Source: Aphidius gifuensis
Taxonomy: Eukaryota > Arthropoda > Insecta > Hymenoptera > Braconidae
Direction: 5' to 3'
Assembly (NCBI RefSeq): GCF_014905175.1
Contig: NC_057792.1
Coordinates: 12,813,321 to 12,877,320 of the forward strand
DNA length: 64,000 nucleotides
Shown: positions 23,691 to 34,740 of the stretch, piece by piece
Position numbering within the stretch: the stretch's first letter is position 1
How the letters are laid out: each line of letters begins with the position of its first letter
The notes under the pieces: model-generated
Told to the model about the DNA's origin: nothing
Seen by the model: only the letters and a program-made list of their open reading frames with translations
The model's database searches: none
Position numbers and translations under genes: made by a program

Positions 23691-23881
23691 AAAAAGAAGA
23701 AACTATTTAAAAGAAAAAGAACTAATAATAAAATAAAGTTTATGAAAAAAAAAGAAAGTACTAATACTAATTTCATTATTTACCGTCATTTGTTTTATTT
23801 TATTTGATTTATTATTTCCGTTTTTGAATGTCAAATTTTTAAGTACATTTTATTTAAATTTTTTTTAATTCTGTAGATTAA

Positions 23882-24222
23882 TGAAATCAGGAATAGTCAA
23901 ATATCAGGTTGGAAACTAAATGAGATATGGTCTGGTCTATTGTTTTTTACAAACGTCGAACTGTTAGTGCACGTCTTTTTGCCCCCCGGAATGTGGATCA
24001 GAATATTCTGCAGTAATACAAATATGTAATGTAGATTCTCGATTCAACGCTCTAGGGAATAAATTTTCTTACATCAATGAATTAATAGCATTATTGAATG
24101 AATTTGATATTGTTGAAATTATTATTTTGATAACTGTGTGTTTTAATATAGAAATTGAGTGTTCTACAAAAAAATTTCAATACATTATTGGGCCTGTTGA
24201 TTTTTCAGAGAATGACTAAATA
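23882..24222 (+). other. Coding-like remnant, unrecognised
   Basis: Two frames read as protein: ISGWKLNEIWSGLLFFTNVE, then after a shift near 23985 CGSEYSAVIQICNVDSRFNA and further open sequence to a stop at about 24222. The codon pattern looks protein-coding but I do not recognise the family. It may belong to the Helitron or to another inserted element. Confidence 0.35.
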
Positions 24223-24599
24223 AATTTGGAGAACAAAGAATAAATCAAAAATCATTTTTATATCTATTTTAATATTGTGTAATCAAAATAAATGAATTGT
24301 ACTTTTTAATTAAAATTGTTGAACTTACTTTATAAATATCGAAATCTCAAAGTGATGATATTTTTTAATAATAAATGTTGAGAATAATGTAATAATTTTT
24401 TGTGTCAAATTGAAAAATCAAACTATAAACTTGATTCAAACTAAAATAAAAGTATCACGTTTATATTGGAATAGCAGATGAAATTTTTCTAAGTTCTTGT
24501 ATTGATTGAACGCCATATAGTAGACATACAAAAGACCTGGATCAGTATATCATATACATCTCAAAAAAAAATGTGCAACGCCGGACAAAAAATATGACT

Positions 24600-24759
24600 T
24601 TTCTCAATTCTTTTACTTGCGGTTTTAATATCGATTTTATCTTTTTTTTTCATACAAATATGAACGAAGAGATGTTAAAATTGAAAATCTATATATATAT
24701 ATGAATAAAAGTCAGTAATAGAATTGTGATTAAAACCGCAAAGTAAAAGAATTGAGAAA
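24600..24759. mobile_element. MITE-like inverted repeat element
   Basis: TTTCTCAATTCTTTTACTT at the left is matched by the inverted right end (AAGTAAAAGAATTGAGAAA). The terminal repeats extend about 30 bp through GCGGTTTTAAT. The centre is AT-rich and non-coding. Confidence 0.65.
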
Positions 24760-24779
24760 TAGCATACTCCATATATTTT

Positions 24780-25911
24780 AACTGATTTTCTGACTTGCAC
24801 GGCGAGAACTATCGGCCAAGGTTAGCAACGAGGAATTCTCACTATCTTCCTCAAAATCACCGGGAGGAGCCATGTTGGTTATCTCGGAAGCCAACAACCG
24901 TAGGAGTCACAAGAACAAATACGAGAACCTAACTCAGTCTTAGAAATGGTAGAGGGGCGTGGTTCACCTGATTGGATTATGAAATACGTAACCAAACCTG
25001 AGAGAACTATCGTGAACCAAGTACAGTGTGTTACATACGCCTATATTACATTGCGACTATACTATAGGAAAATACTGACGTCACAAGTATCATAAGTGTA
25101 GGAGCAAAAATTCTACACGTGAAATAAGTATTTTGTATAGGGAACCATACAACGAGCCATCGTGACCTGGTCTTACCCATACGTTGCTATTGCAATAATA
25201 GTACATCTCAATATTATTATTATTATTGTTATTATTTACGGCAATCCATTCGTGAACTCACACATACACAGTTATGTGTGATAATGGTCTAACCATCACA
25301 TACACATTGCGAAGCGAGAATATAATAATAATTATTATTATAATAAGAGAACCATATAGCGTGATGATTAGTATTAGTCTGTCATTGGAAATTCGGACAG
25401 AGTTTCACCAGGACTTAACTCCCGATACCTAGAGAGCCTTCACGAGATATCCAAACGATGTCGAGAGAACCAGTAGTGAACCATAGAGAGCCAGTCAAGA
25501 GAAGGTAGTGATCGGTCGAGAGCCAGACAAGTTAAGCTTCACGACAGCGTTAAGTGCTAAGCTACTGTGAGTCCTCTGATCCCCCACTCACGCGCTCTTC
25601 CACCTATTGTCTCGGACATGCACAGCACGCTTTCTTAGCCTGCAACACGAATAGGTATACGATCCAGCCCGTAGCCTTCGAAGAGTTCGTTTTTTCGACA
25701 GATGGAGGGAAAGACTAGCGCAGGTCGAAGTTTAACGTATCAAGCCTACTACGGGACCTTGAATACCTACGAAACATGTGCCACACTGACACCACTCGTA
25801 GCAGACTTGACCCTTCACAGAGTTTAAGCAGTGATCCTTAGAATTATTAACAGTCAACTCCTATTAATTATTTTTTTCGAAAACCGGCGAAACAATAAAT
25901 TTCGTTACAAT
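24780..25911. other. GC-richer non-coding tract, LTR-like
   Basis: This 1.1-kb tract has clearly higher GC than the flanks, no long frame, recurring AGAGAACYATCGTGAACCA-like words (near 25000 and 25458), a short ATT/AAT trinucleotide microsatellite and ends AATAAATTTCGTTACA. The CGTTACA end is the inverse of the TGTAACG at 26118, as expected if both are pieces of one LTR family. No internal retroelement coding is left. Confidence 0.4.
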
Positions 25912-26117
25912 GTATATTTTTAGAATAATCTGTCATAAGATTTCTGGCCTTAAATCCCGATAAAAGATTAGTTAAAATTTTTTTTAATTAAAATTTAAGT
26001 AAGTTTTTTAATAAAATCAATCCATTGCGGGGGGGGGGGATGGGGGAGGAGAAATGTGATAAAATTTTTTACAAAATTTATATGAAAAATATATATAATT
26101 TTATATAAGCTTATATA

Positions 26118-26275
26118 TTGTAACGAGATTTGGCAGATCTCGCGCTCCCGAAAATAATTAGAGGTCTGGTCTAAGGGGTTTATCCACGAGCGGATAATCC
26201 GGATTCCTACAGACAGATTCATATCCCGTACTTCGACACTCCCACCGGAGGTCGCATTAGGTGTGTGCACAGATG
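26118..26275. other. Probable LTR start fragment
   Basis: It begins TGTAACGAGATTTGGCAGAT and remains GC-richer for about 150 bp before reverting to AT-rich sequence. An inner inverted pair GATTTGGCAGATCTCGCG is notable. It is interpreted with the preceding tract as broken LTR material. Confidence 0.35.
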
Positions 26276-26581
26276 GTCGTATAAAATGGGTCAAATGAAA
26301 TGGGTTTTATAAAAATAAGAATTTCCGAATAAAAATAATGATTGTTTCTAGATTCATTTAAAGACAAGGAAAGTTTATGCCAAGTTTTCACAAATTTAAG
26401 AGGACTAGTAAGTACATGATTCAATTTGGCAACACCAACGTGAATACTATGTGCATTTTGTAATAAAAAAATTTTAATAATTAATAATAATGTGAATAAT
26501 AGTTTTAGAAAAAAAAATGAAAAAATTGATTTTTGGAAAATGTTGTTGATCATGTTTTATTTCTTTAAAATGGAAAAGCAA

Positions 26582-27160
26582 TTAAATAAAAAAAAGACAG
26601 ACGTTTATACAAAAATTTTTCAATGGTGCAAAAAACGGCGCCAGCAATAACTTATAAGAAAAATCAAGATAGAGACTTCGTTTTAGGCTCAAAAAATGCG
26701 TCTTCAAAAACTTTATCGCCCGCATCGTGGACTTTTTCCGCTCTGAGCAGTAGTTTTTGAAGCAGAAAATAAAAACCTTGAAATTTGAAAAAAAAGACAT
26801 ATTTTTTTTTTCCTCAAAAAGTATGGATCAAAGAAAAAAATTTTTCAAAAAGCACTAGATCTTTTGAAGACGCTTTTTTTAAGCCTAATACAAAGTCTCC
26901 ATGTTGGAAATAACTCCAAATATGGCCGTCCAAAAAAATAAAAAAAATGGCGCTCTATTTTATCTTTAACAAAATTAAGAATAGTTATCTCTCGATTGGA
27001 ATTGAAAGTAATCGACTAATGGCTGAAAAAAATATGTGACTGACCTCTCATTTTGCGTCTTAAAAAACTCTATGGCCCGCATTGTGGGTTCTTTCTGCTA
27101 TCTCCAATATTTTTTGAAAAAAAAAAAAAATAAACATAAAAATTTATTTTTGAATAATTT
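26582..27160. repeat. Dispersed repeat family, several degenerate copies
   Basis: The word set GAGACTTCGT, AGGCTCAAAA, TGCGTCTTAAAAAACT and GCCCGCATTGTGG recurs near 26670-26760, 26860-26900 (inverted), 27050-27110 and, inverted, at 62190-62270. It has no coding content and is probably pieces of one non-autonomous element. 27165-27410 shows only A/T-rich spacer. Confidence 0.5.
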
Positions 27161-27416
27161 TATTATCAATAAACCATGAAATTATTTAAAAACCATAATT
27201 TTATTATATTTGAAAAATTAAGATAACCATGGCCCTAGCCGAAGTATTGAAAATTTTTAATTTTCAACGGGTAACACGGGCAACACGCCACAACAAACGT
27301 TACAGGTCTTTTCGTTTATTTGAAAAAAGAACAATGTGAAATTAACAATATAAAAATTCTTTTTGATTACATATTTTCATTTATATTGTATGAAATATTA
27401 ATCAAGAGGCACGGTA

Positions 27417-27757
27417 GTGCCTCTAGTCAAGTATGAGAAAGAAAAGTATGTGTGTGATGAGAATATGTGTGAGATGAGATTAACTACTACTACCGTGCCT
27501 TATTATACATCAAATATTTTGTCCCCTTCCGTCGCGAATCTATTAGAAATTTAATTAAAATATGATAGACTTGAATGAGGCTGCTGAGGTTTGGTAATGA
27601 TCCCATAAATCGATGTCGAGCTTTTTTTTAAAAAAAAAATCAGATTTTTCCGTTGCAGTAATATATATCTAAAGCATAATTGATATTTACGGTCTTTTCG
27701 TTTTTCTCAAATCGACTACATTTTGTTCGTTCAGTTGGTATGGTATAAAACTTTACA
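27417..27757 (+). repeat. Direct repeat, left copy
   Basis: About 330 bp starting near GATGAGAATATGTGTGA and ending near AGTTGGTATGGTATAAAACT is about 90% identical to 30118-30433. Both include CTACTACCGTGCCTTATTA and a long A run. The pair brackets a block of host-gene fragments. Confidence 0.75.
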
Positions 27758-27959
27758 AGGGTGATGCCATATTGGCTGCACTGCAGAATTTTATTTTATT
27801 ATTTTTCATAACCTCCAGAATACGTCGTTGAACTGTCACGTTAAACGTCAAAAAAAAAAAAAATATATACCTATAGGTATATATAATAAAAACAATATAT
27901 ATTTACTAAATAAATTAATATAATAATAATAATAATAATTTATAATAAATACATCATAA

Positions 27960-28560
27960 TGATAATTTATTGGGTGGTCTTGATCTTGGTATAACAAGTC
28001 TTGGTGGTAATGTTGAGCAAAAAGAAAAAGACTTGTTGCTGAATTTCGTAATCGTTCAGTAAATCCGCAAGATTGGGAAGTATTTTACAAGTATGTTGTG
28101 TTATGTTATGTTATTTATTGCTATTATTATTTGTATTATTTTAATTTAATTATTTATATTATTTATATTATATATTTGTGTATTTAGAAAAGGAGAAATA
28201 ACAAGTGAACATGAATTTTTAAATGATAATACAAGTTGGGCATCTTGGGCAATAACTACAATGGTTAAAACACAATAACATCACCAGAAACAAATTACAT
28301 TCATTTTAAAACACTTCAAGAAATTGCTGATTTAATAGGTATATTAAATTTATCTGTTAATGATAAAGATTTAATTATTATTATTATTGGTGAAATATAT
28401 TTTTTAATTAAATTTTGTTTAATGCAGATATTTCAATTACAAGTATTGCCACCGTCAAGCAATATTACATTACCATCTGGACAAGTAACACAAGTACTAA
28501 AAGTATAACAAATTTATCATATTTAATCTATCTACATGAGTCCACAAACAACAAATGATT
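27960..28560 (+). pseudogene. Mixed coding fragments, not firmly assigned
   Basis: Short open stretches in changing frames read LGGLDLGITSLGGNVEQKEK, VAEFRNRSVNPQDWEVFYKK (with a possible intron or insertion between), NTSWASWAIT and LQVLPPSSNITLPSGQVTQV. The last resembles adaptin/GGA ear-like sequence. The piece just after 28517 (YMSPQTTND, IQNRIRQLKWVT) resembles VPS9-domain Rab5 exchange factors. Stops and shifts show none is functional. Confidence 0.4.
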
Positions 28561-28739
28561 GAGAAAAAGATTTAATGATACAAAATAGAATACGTCAATT
28601 AAAATGGGTAACATGTCATAAGCTGAGGAAAAAAAAAAGGTGACAGAAGAGTATTTACATTACCAGAAATAACTCTCTCTGAAATAACATAAACAAGTAT
28701 TAGTGATCTTTTAGTAACAATCCATATTTTATTTCAACT

Positions 28740-29880
28740 ATCCAACAAATTTAGCTAATTTTTTGGTATCATTTTTGGTTAATAAACGTCCATCAGTTCG
28801 TGAAAAAGTTTTTAAGCGTGTAAAAAATATATTTAAAGATAATAAACGTGGTAAATCACTTGTTATTATTCGTAAATTAAACCAATATATTAAATTACGT
28901 GGTCACTTGGTTCATACTGAACTTGTTAAAGTATTATAGTCATTGAGAATAAAAGATATTGATCTTGATAGAAAAAGTGATGATGAAATGACACAAAAAA
29001 AATTAATGAGCCATCAACAACGTATACTTTCATTGAGTAAACGTGAAAAAAGTAAAAAATTAGAAGCTGTTGAAAAAGAGCTTGAAAAGTTGAAGAACAA
29101 AAAATATTAACTGAAATAACAAGTATTGTATTTACAATATATTTTAGAATGTTAAAACAAGCACCAAATAGTCAAGTTTTACCTATAATGTTTAGAGGGT
29201 CTAGCTAAATTTGCACATTGTATTAATCTTAAATTTTATCAAGATTTAGCTAATATCATAAATACACTGATGGAAGAAAAAATTTAGGTTTACGTGAACA
29301 ATTACATTGTATACAAACTGTATTTACAATATCGTCTGGACAAGGACCAGCATTAAATATTGTTTCATACAGATTTTATGTACATTTGTATAAAAATTCA
29401 TTATTATCAATTAATGCTGGGAAAAATCAACAAGATTGTCATATTATCATTGAAATATTAATTCAAGTGTTGATTAATCGTAGAAAAAAAATAACACAAA
29501 ATCGTTTAATAGCATTTATCAAGAGAATTGCACCAATGTCATTGCAATTACAACATCATGGATCATTGAGGCTACTTGGTATTATTAAAATAATAATGCT
29601 AACAAAATCAATTGAGGGACTTTTTGATACTGATGCTAATTCTGCTGATGGTTTTTATCAACCAGAACTTGATGAACCAGAATGTTGTGATGCATATTGT
29701 ACATCATTATGGGAACTTGTTGCATTACAAAGACATTATCATTCTGTTGTACAAAAAATACCACGTAATATTGCAGCTGGTATACCAATAACTGGTGTTG
29801 CTAGTTTACCACCAGAACATTCCAAATTAAAACCCAAAGATTTGTATGGACAATTTGATCTAACTGGGTATTTAATCCAT
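28740..29880 (+). pseudogene. NOC3-like (nucleolar complex protein 3) pseudogene
   Basis: Successive frames give KRPSVREKVFKRVKNIFKDN, LVHTELVKVL, KLMSHQQRILSLSKREK, EITSIVFTIYFRMLKQAP and then a long frame 29386-29916 with INRRKKITQNRLIAFIKRI, HHGSLRLLGI and GFYQPELDEPE, ending with PEHSKLKPKDLYGQFDL. This is the order of the NOC3/CBF family, which acts in pre-60S ribosome biogenesis. Several frameshifts and in-frame stops, and no clear introns, point to a dead copy, perhaps retrotransposed. Confidence 0.75.
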
Positions 29881-30060
29881 CAATTGAATCTACATGAGTC
29901 CACAGACAACAGATGATCAATTATTAATTGTTGTAATAATATATCTAAATTATTACAATTATCAGTTCGTGGACCAGCATCAGCTGATGAATTTTTACCA
30001 GTTTTAATATTCATTGTGCTAAAAGTCAATTATTGAAATGACAAATGGTAATCAAGATAA
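29880..30060 (+). pseudogene. VPS9-domain fragment
   Basis: The reading IVINCCNNISKLLQL and GPASADEFLPVLIFIVLK matches the C-terminal part of a VPS9 (Rab5 GEF) domain. It directly follows the NOC3 piece. The segment CTACATGAGTCCACA is present both here (29888) and before the NOC3 piece (28530), as if NOC3 had been inserted into this gene fragment. Confidence 0.6.
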
Positions 30061-30117
30061 TAACATTAAAGATGATAAACAACAACAAATTGAATCACAA
30101 CAACAATTACCAAATAC

Positions 30118-30433
30118 GAAAGAAATGTATTTGTGTTGATGAGAATATGTGTGATGATGAGAGTTAACTACTACCGTGCCTTATTATACATCAAATATTT
30201 TGTCCCCTTCCGTCTCTAATCTTTTAGAAATTTAATTAAAATATGATAGAGTTGAATGAGGATGCTGAGGTTTAGTTATGATCCCATAGATCGATGTCGA
30301 GCTTTTTTAAAAAAAAAAAATCAGATTTTTTCGTTGCGGTAATATATATTTAAAGCATAATTGATATTTACGGTTTTTGCGTTTTTATCAAATCGACCAG
30401 ATTTCTTTCGTTCAGTTGGTATAAAACTTTACA
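30118..30433 (+). repeat. Direct repeat, right copy
   Basis: It is the partner of 27417-27757, same orientation, with scattered substitutions and small indels. Both end near AGTTGGTATAAAACTTTACA. 30434-30880 holds only AT-rich sequence with no supported feature. Confidence 0.75.
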
Positions 30434-30884
30434 ATTATTTTTCTTCTCTCTCCTAGACGTCTCTTTTTTTTAGTGTTTATATTTTGGCTGCACTGCCAAT
30501 ATTAATTTAAAGTGGACATTTAGCTTTCTGAAATTTTCTTTTTCAAAATGACTTTTGCTATTTATATTTATTTAATAATTCATCTTTATATGTGCATCTA
30601 TTTTTTTATGTTTTTTTTTCTTTGAAATAATGATAAAATGGCTACGTGCAATAGAACTCATATTTTCTTAATTTTTTTTTTAACCTCATAAAATATACTA
30701 ATTAAAATTTCAAAAATTTATATATTTAAATAAATGAATAATTCTTATAAATATTAATTAAACAAAAAATGAATTGTATGGAAATAAACTTTAAATTATT
30801 TTCTCCGCATGGGTCAATTTCGTAGAAATTTGTTAAAATTCGCAGACAGCTCTTGGAAAATTCGTAGAAATATTTATACCAGGG

Positions 30885-31345
30885 ATACCAGCATTACAAG
30901 AGAAAGGTTTATTATTTCTTTGGGTAATTGGACGTGCTACGGAATTTGGTCGTGAATGTTTACAGCTATGGGGTTATGATAGAGTTGATGAAATAATATC
31001 CCTGGATAGCTATTCTCGACATAATTATCCCCTCAGTTATCCCCGGCGACAGGGATAACTATTTTGTGGAAATTTACCTTAATTTATGGCTTTATTTGTA
31101 TCTTCTTCAATGGTTTCCATCAAACGACTATATCGCTTTCGAGCGGTTTCATGTTATCCCCGGTACAGGGGATAATTATGTCGAGAATAGCTATCCTGGT
31201 GAAAAAAAATTCGGCAAATTCTAACAGATCCTTACAGATTCTCGCAGATTCACACCGGTTTTCGGAACAACTGCCAGATTCTGCCAGATTATTTTTACCA
31301 GGGATAGGTTAAAACAAATCAATTACAAAGAATAATAAGAACTGG
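30885..31345 (+). pseudogene. METTL3-like (m6A methyltransferase) exon fragment, interrupted
   Basis: 30885-30998 reads PALQEKGLLFLWVIGRATEF and GRECLQLWGYDRVDEI, and 31308-31345 reads VKTNQLQRIIRTG. These are adjacent in the catalytic domain of METTL3/IME4-family RNA adenosine methyltransferases. A 310-bp foldback element separates them. Both outer ends are truncated, so this is a fragment, not a gene. Confidence 0.75.
30997..31306. mobile_element. Foldback element inside the METTL3-like fragment
   Basis: The terminal inverted repeat is TATCCCTGG / CCAGGGATA, with an inner long pair GATAGCTATTCTCGACATAA near 31010 and its inverse near 31175-31190. A second, truncated copy of the same right end (CCAGGGATA with similar preceding sequence) abuts the METTL3 fragment at 30879-30887. 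Confidence 0.65.
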
Positions 31346-31424
31346 GGCGCTATTCTTGGTCCCGTATTGCGGGAGTTATTGCGAGTCTCGCAATAACGAT
31401 TCGCCGATAAGAAATATTATTCGC

Positions 31425-31547
31425 GATAGAAAAACATGAAGGCTCTTTTTGTTGCTTTCATGTAAATTTTACCTTATTTTTGCATTTGCATACCACAATG
31501 GCAGCTTCACATGAAAGCAACAACAAGCGCCTTCATGTTTTTCTATC
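31425..31547. mobile_element. MITE-like hairpin element
   Basis: GATAGAAAAACATGAAGGC at the left pairs with GCCTTCATGTTTTTCTATC at the right. Terminal repeats of about 38 bp continue through GTTGCTTTCATGT. No coding is present. Confidence 0.65.
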
Positions 31548-32399
31548 TTAAGATAAAAAATATTTTTTGTATGGGGTAGTCTAAAATAGACAAGCTTAAA
31601 CACCTTGTTTATTTTGATGATCAGGACGTATGATATGTTGTTATTTTTTATTGTAAACGATCAAAAGACACTACAAAAAGATATGATATCAAACAAAAAA
31701 CAAAAATAAATTTTTGTACAAAAAGGAGAGTCAAGTATTCGAAATTGTTATTATTTTTTTTTTTAAACATACAAAAAAATCAATATTACAGTTGCTGAAG
31801 CAACTGTGCCTTCCCTTCGGGGGGAATTTTAATTTCAATTTTTAGTCTATATAAAATTGAGGTAATGAATAAAAATGATTCGTGAATAGAAATATTTATT
31901 TTTTATTGTTATAATGCGTAAAGTTTATTTAATTTTCGTTCATTTTGCTTGTTCCTTCTAATGGGTCATCTTCATTTCCGGAATCGCTTTCTTCTACCTT
32001 TTTAAATTCTTTGTTTTTATTTATTTTGTTGTACCATGATTTTACTCTGTGAATGTTTAGAATCTATTTATAAATTTCCATATTATATTTTATTTCTTTT
32101 ACTTTACTTTTTTCCCTCTGTTGAATTAGAATTTAGTGTTTTTGTCGTTGTCAAAGTCGTTGTTAAGTTTTTAATCTTTTTATATTCATTTATTTTCAAT
32201 TCTTTCAGCGTATCACGTCACCCTTTTTTCCCTCAAAACTTTCTGCCTCTTCATTCAACATATTTAATTCAATCTGAAATATATATTTTTTATTTTGGTC
32301 ATCTTTTATTCTTTTTTTTTTTAAATAAATATTTTCAGGAAGGAGGGTGAAGGGTAGGAGGAGAGTGGGGAGGGAAAAAAGGGGGAGTAATTTATATGT

Positions 32400-33050
32400 T
32401 CCCATATTTATCGTGTTTTTCTTTATGTTCAGTGATTTTTCCTTTTAAAATTTCTCATATTTATCGTATTTTTCTTTATATTTAGTGATCTTCCCATGAA
32501 ATTTTCGTATATTTTCTTTTATATTTACTGATATTTATGTGATATTTTCCAATATTTATCGTATTTTTATGTATTTTCCTTTATATTTACTGGTATTTAC
32601 TAGATATTTTCCCATTTTTATCGTATTTTTCTTTATATTCAATGATTTTTTCTTTAAAATTTCTCATAAATAATTAATATGTTCCCATATTTATCGTGTT
32701 TTTCTTTATATTCAGTGATTTTTCCTTTAAATTTTTCATTTATATCGTATTTTACTTTATATTTAGTAATCTTCCTATGAAATTTTCGTATATTTTCCTT
32801 CATATTTACGTGATATTTTCCCATATTTATCGTGTTTTTCTTTATATTCAGTGATTTTCCTTTTAAAATTTCTCATATTTATCGTATTTTTCTTTATATT
32901 CGGTGGTTTTTCTCGATATTTTCATATATTTTTCTGTATTTTCCTTTATATTTACTGATATTTTCCCATTTTTATGGTATTTTCTTTTATATTCAGTGAT
33001 TTTTCTTTATATTTACCAAATTTATCGTATTTAAATTAATTAAGGGACTT
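32400..33050. repeat. Low-complexity TTTATATTTACTGATATTTT repeats (inverted block)
   Basis: Degenerate units of 20-35 bp (CATATTTATCGTATTTTTC, TTTATATTCAGTGATTTTT) cover this block. It is the reverse complement of the family at 34741-36559, so the two blocks face each other across the nested inverted-repeat element. Confidence 0.6.
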
Positions 33051-33503
33051 AGAATATTTTCGGGGGGGGGTCTACCATGGTTGGGGGGGTCCAGCTGAAA
33101 AGCGAAAACAATAGGAAATTAAAATTCCTTAAAAAGAGAATATCAAAAAAGTCAAGTACAAAAGTACTAATTTCTTTAAAAATCATTGACCCATATGAAT
33201 GGTCTTAACTTTTGACATCATTTTATACTTGACCCCGCCCGGTTCTTCCTAAATAAAATTTCGAGTCTTTCACACAAATGTAGACTCATCAATAAAAAGT
33301 GAAAAGTAGAAGCTCTTCATCTGTATCAAATTGATCAATACGAATATGAAACATAATACGTATGTAATACTGAACTGTCGTGAAAATATTTCGCCGCGAT
33401 TACTTTGTATTTCTCCATGATTAGTCTGAATTTCTTTAAAACTAACCCATACTGAGAAATGTGTGAAAAAATTTTTTCAAATTTTTCTGCAATCGTTGGT
33501 GAG

Positions 33504-33651
33504 TAGAGATGTGAGTCGATACGGTACCGTATTTAATACCGAGCGCCAAATACGATACAGATACCGAAATACCGATGTTCCGATGTAAAAATACGTTATC
33601 TGTCATTGTATTAATACCGAAAAAAAAAATACCGGTATTTTGACATCTCTA
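33504..33651. mobile_element. hAT-type MITE with 8-bp target duplication
   Basis: The ends TAGAGATGT / ACATCTCTA are inverted, with further pairing through GGTACCG and ATACCGGTA. The 8-bp direct repeat TTGGTGAG flanks it at 33496-33503 and 33652-33659, the size expected for hAT elements. It sits in the loop of the larger inverted-repeat element. Confidence 0.75.
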
Positions 33652-34283
33652 TTGGTGAGTGGCAAAAAAATGACGTCAGTAAAATAGTTCAAAAAGTAAA
33701 ATGTAGGGGCGCTTTTAATGTATAATGCATAGAGTGGGTATAAGCTTCTCCCCCTTCTAATAATGCATATTGCATGGTATATGAAACTAAAGATTGCTAA
33801 AGATGCACATATGTATGATTGTATGAATAGATATCCGTCGTCAATATTATAAACAATTATAAAAGTGTGTAGGCTTGAAACTTTATTTGGGAAGAACCGG
33901 GCGGGGTAATAAAAGTAAAGTAAAAAATCAAGTATAAAATTTTGTCGAAAGTTAAGACCATTCATATGGGTCAATGATTTTTAAAGAAATTAGTACTTTT
34001 GTACTTGACTTTTTTGATATTCTCTTTTTTTGTATGTTTAAAAAAAAAAATAATAACAATTTCGAATACTTGACTCTCCTTTTTGTACAAAAATTTATTT
34101 TTGTTTTTTGTTTGATATTATAATATTGAAATATATTTAATGCTTTTATTATTATATTTCATTTTATTTCTTTTATTTTTGTTATTTTTTTTATTAAATT
34201 ATATTTTATTATAGTATAATGTTTATTATTTTGCTTTTAAGATAAAAAAAAACATTAAAATATAACCATTATGACAACACTTA

Positions 34284-34640
34284 AAACTATCTCATGTTTG
34301 AATATTCAGTTTCGTTTTCAATTTATTACAAACTTATTCAATAAAATGTACGTGATAAACCACGTGGTATATTGTCAGTGCTCACAGGTAAATACGTTGA
34401 TTGAGAGTAAAATATCATGTTTAAATTTTTACGAATGAAATATTCGTTGTAAATCTGGAATAACAGTACGTGCCTTTGGATGAATTGGTTTGACACTATC
34501 TCATATATATGATGCTGCAAAACTTCATACTGCGTTATTATCTGATAAGGGGAATTCAAATCCAATGTAAAACTATCTCATGTTTCAATATTCAGTTTCG
34601 TTTTCAATTTATTACAAACTTATTTAATAAAATGTACGTG
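34284..34640. repeat. Pair of 70-bp direct repeats
   Basis: 34284-34355 and 34566-34640 share AAAACTATCTCATGTTT, AATATTCAGTTTCGTTTTCA and AATAAAATGTACGTG with two or three differences. There is no clear mobile-element ends; possibly the junction of a duplication. Confidence 0.5.
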
Positions 34641-34740
34641 TTAAATTTTTTTTTAGGGAATTTCAATTTTCTATTGTTTTCGCTTTTCATCTGGACCCCC
34701 TCCCCCCCCCCCTCCGAAAATTTCTTAAGTTCCTTAATCT

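Larger units (their letters stand above)
31686..34118. mobile_element. Nested long-inverted-repeat element
   Basis: The outer arms 31686-31778 and 34028-34118 are near-perfect inverses (ATATCAAACAAAAAACAAAA). The pairing then resumes at 33135-33250 with 33895-34025, so the left arm is interrupted by about 1.35 kb (31779-33134). That insert starts with a short palindrome (CAGTTGCTGAAGCAACTG) and contains AT-rich low-complexity sequence. No transposase is encoded. Inner A/G-rich and T-rich ORFs here are low-complexity artefacts. Confidence 0.6.
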
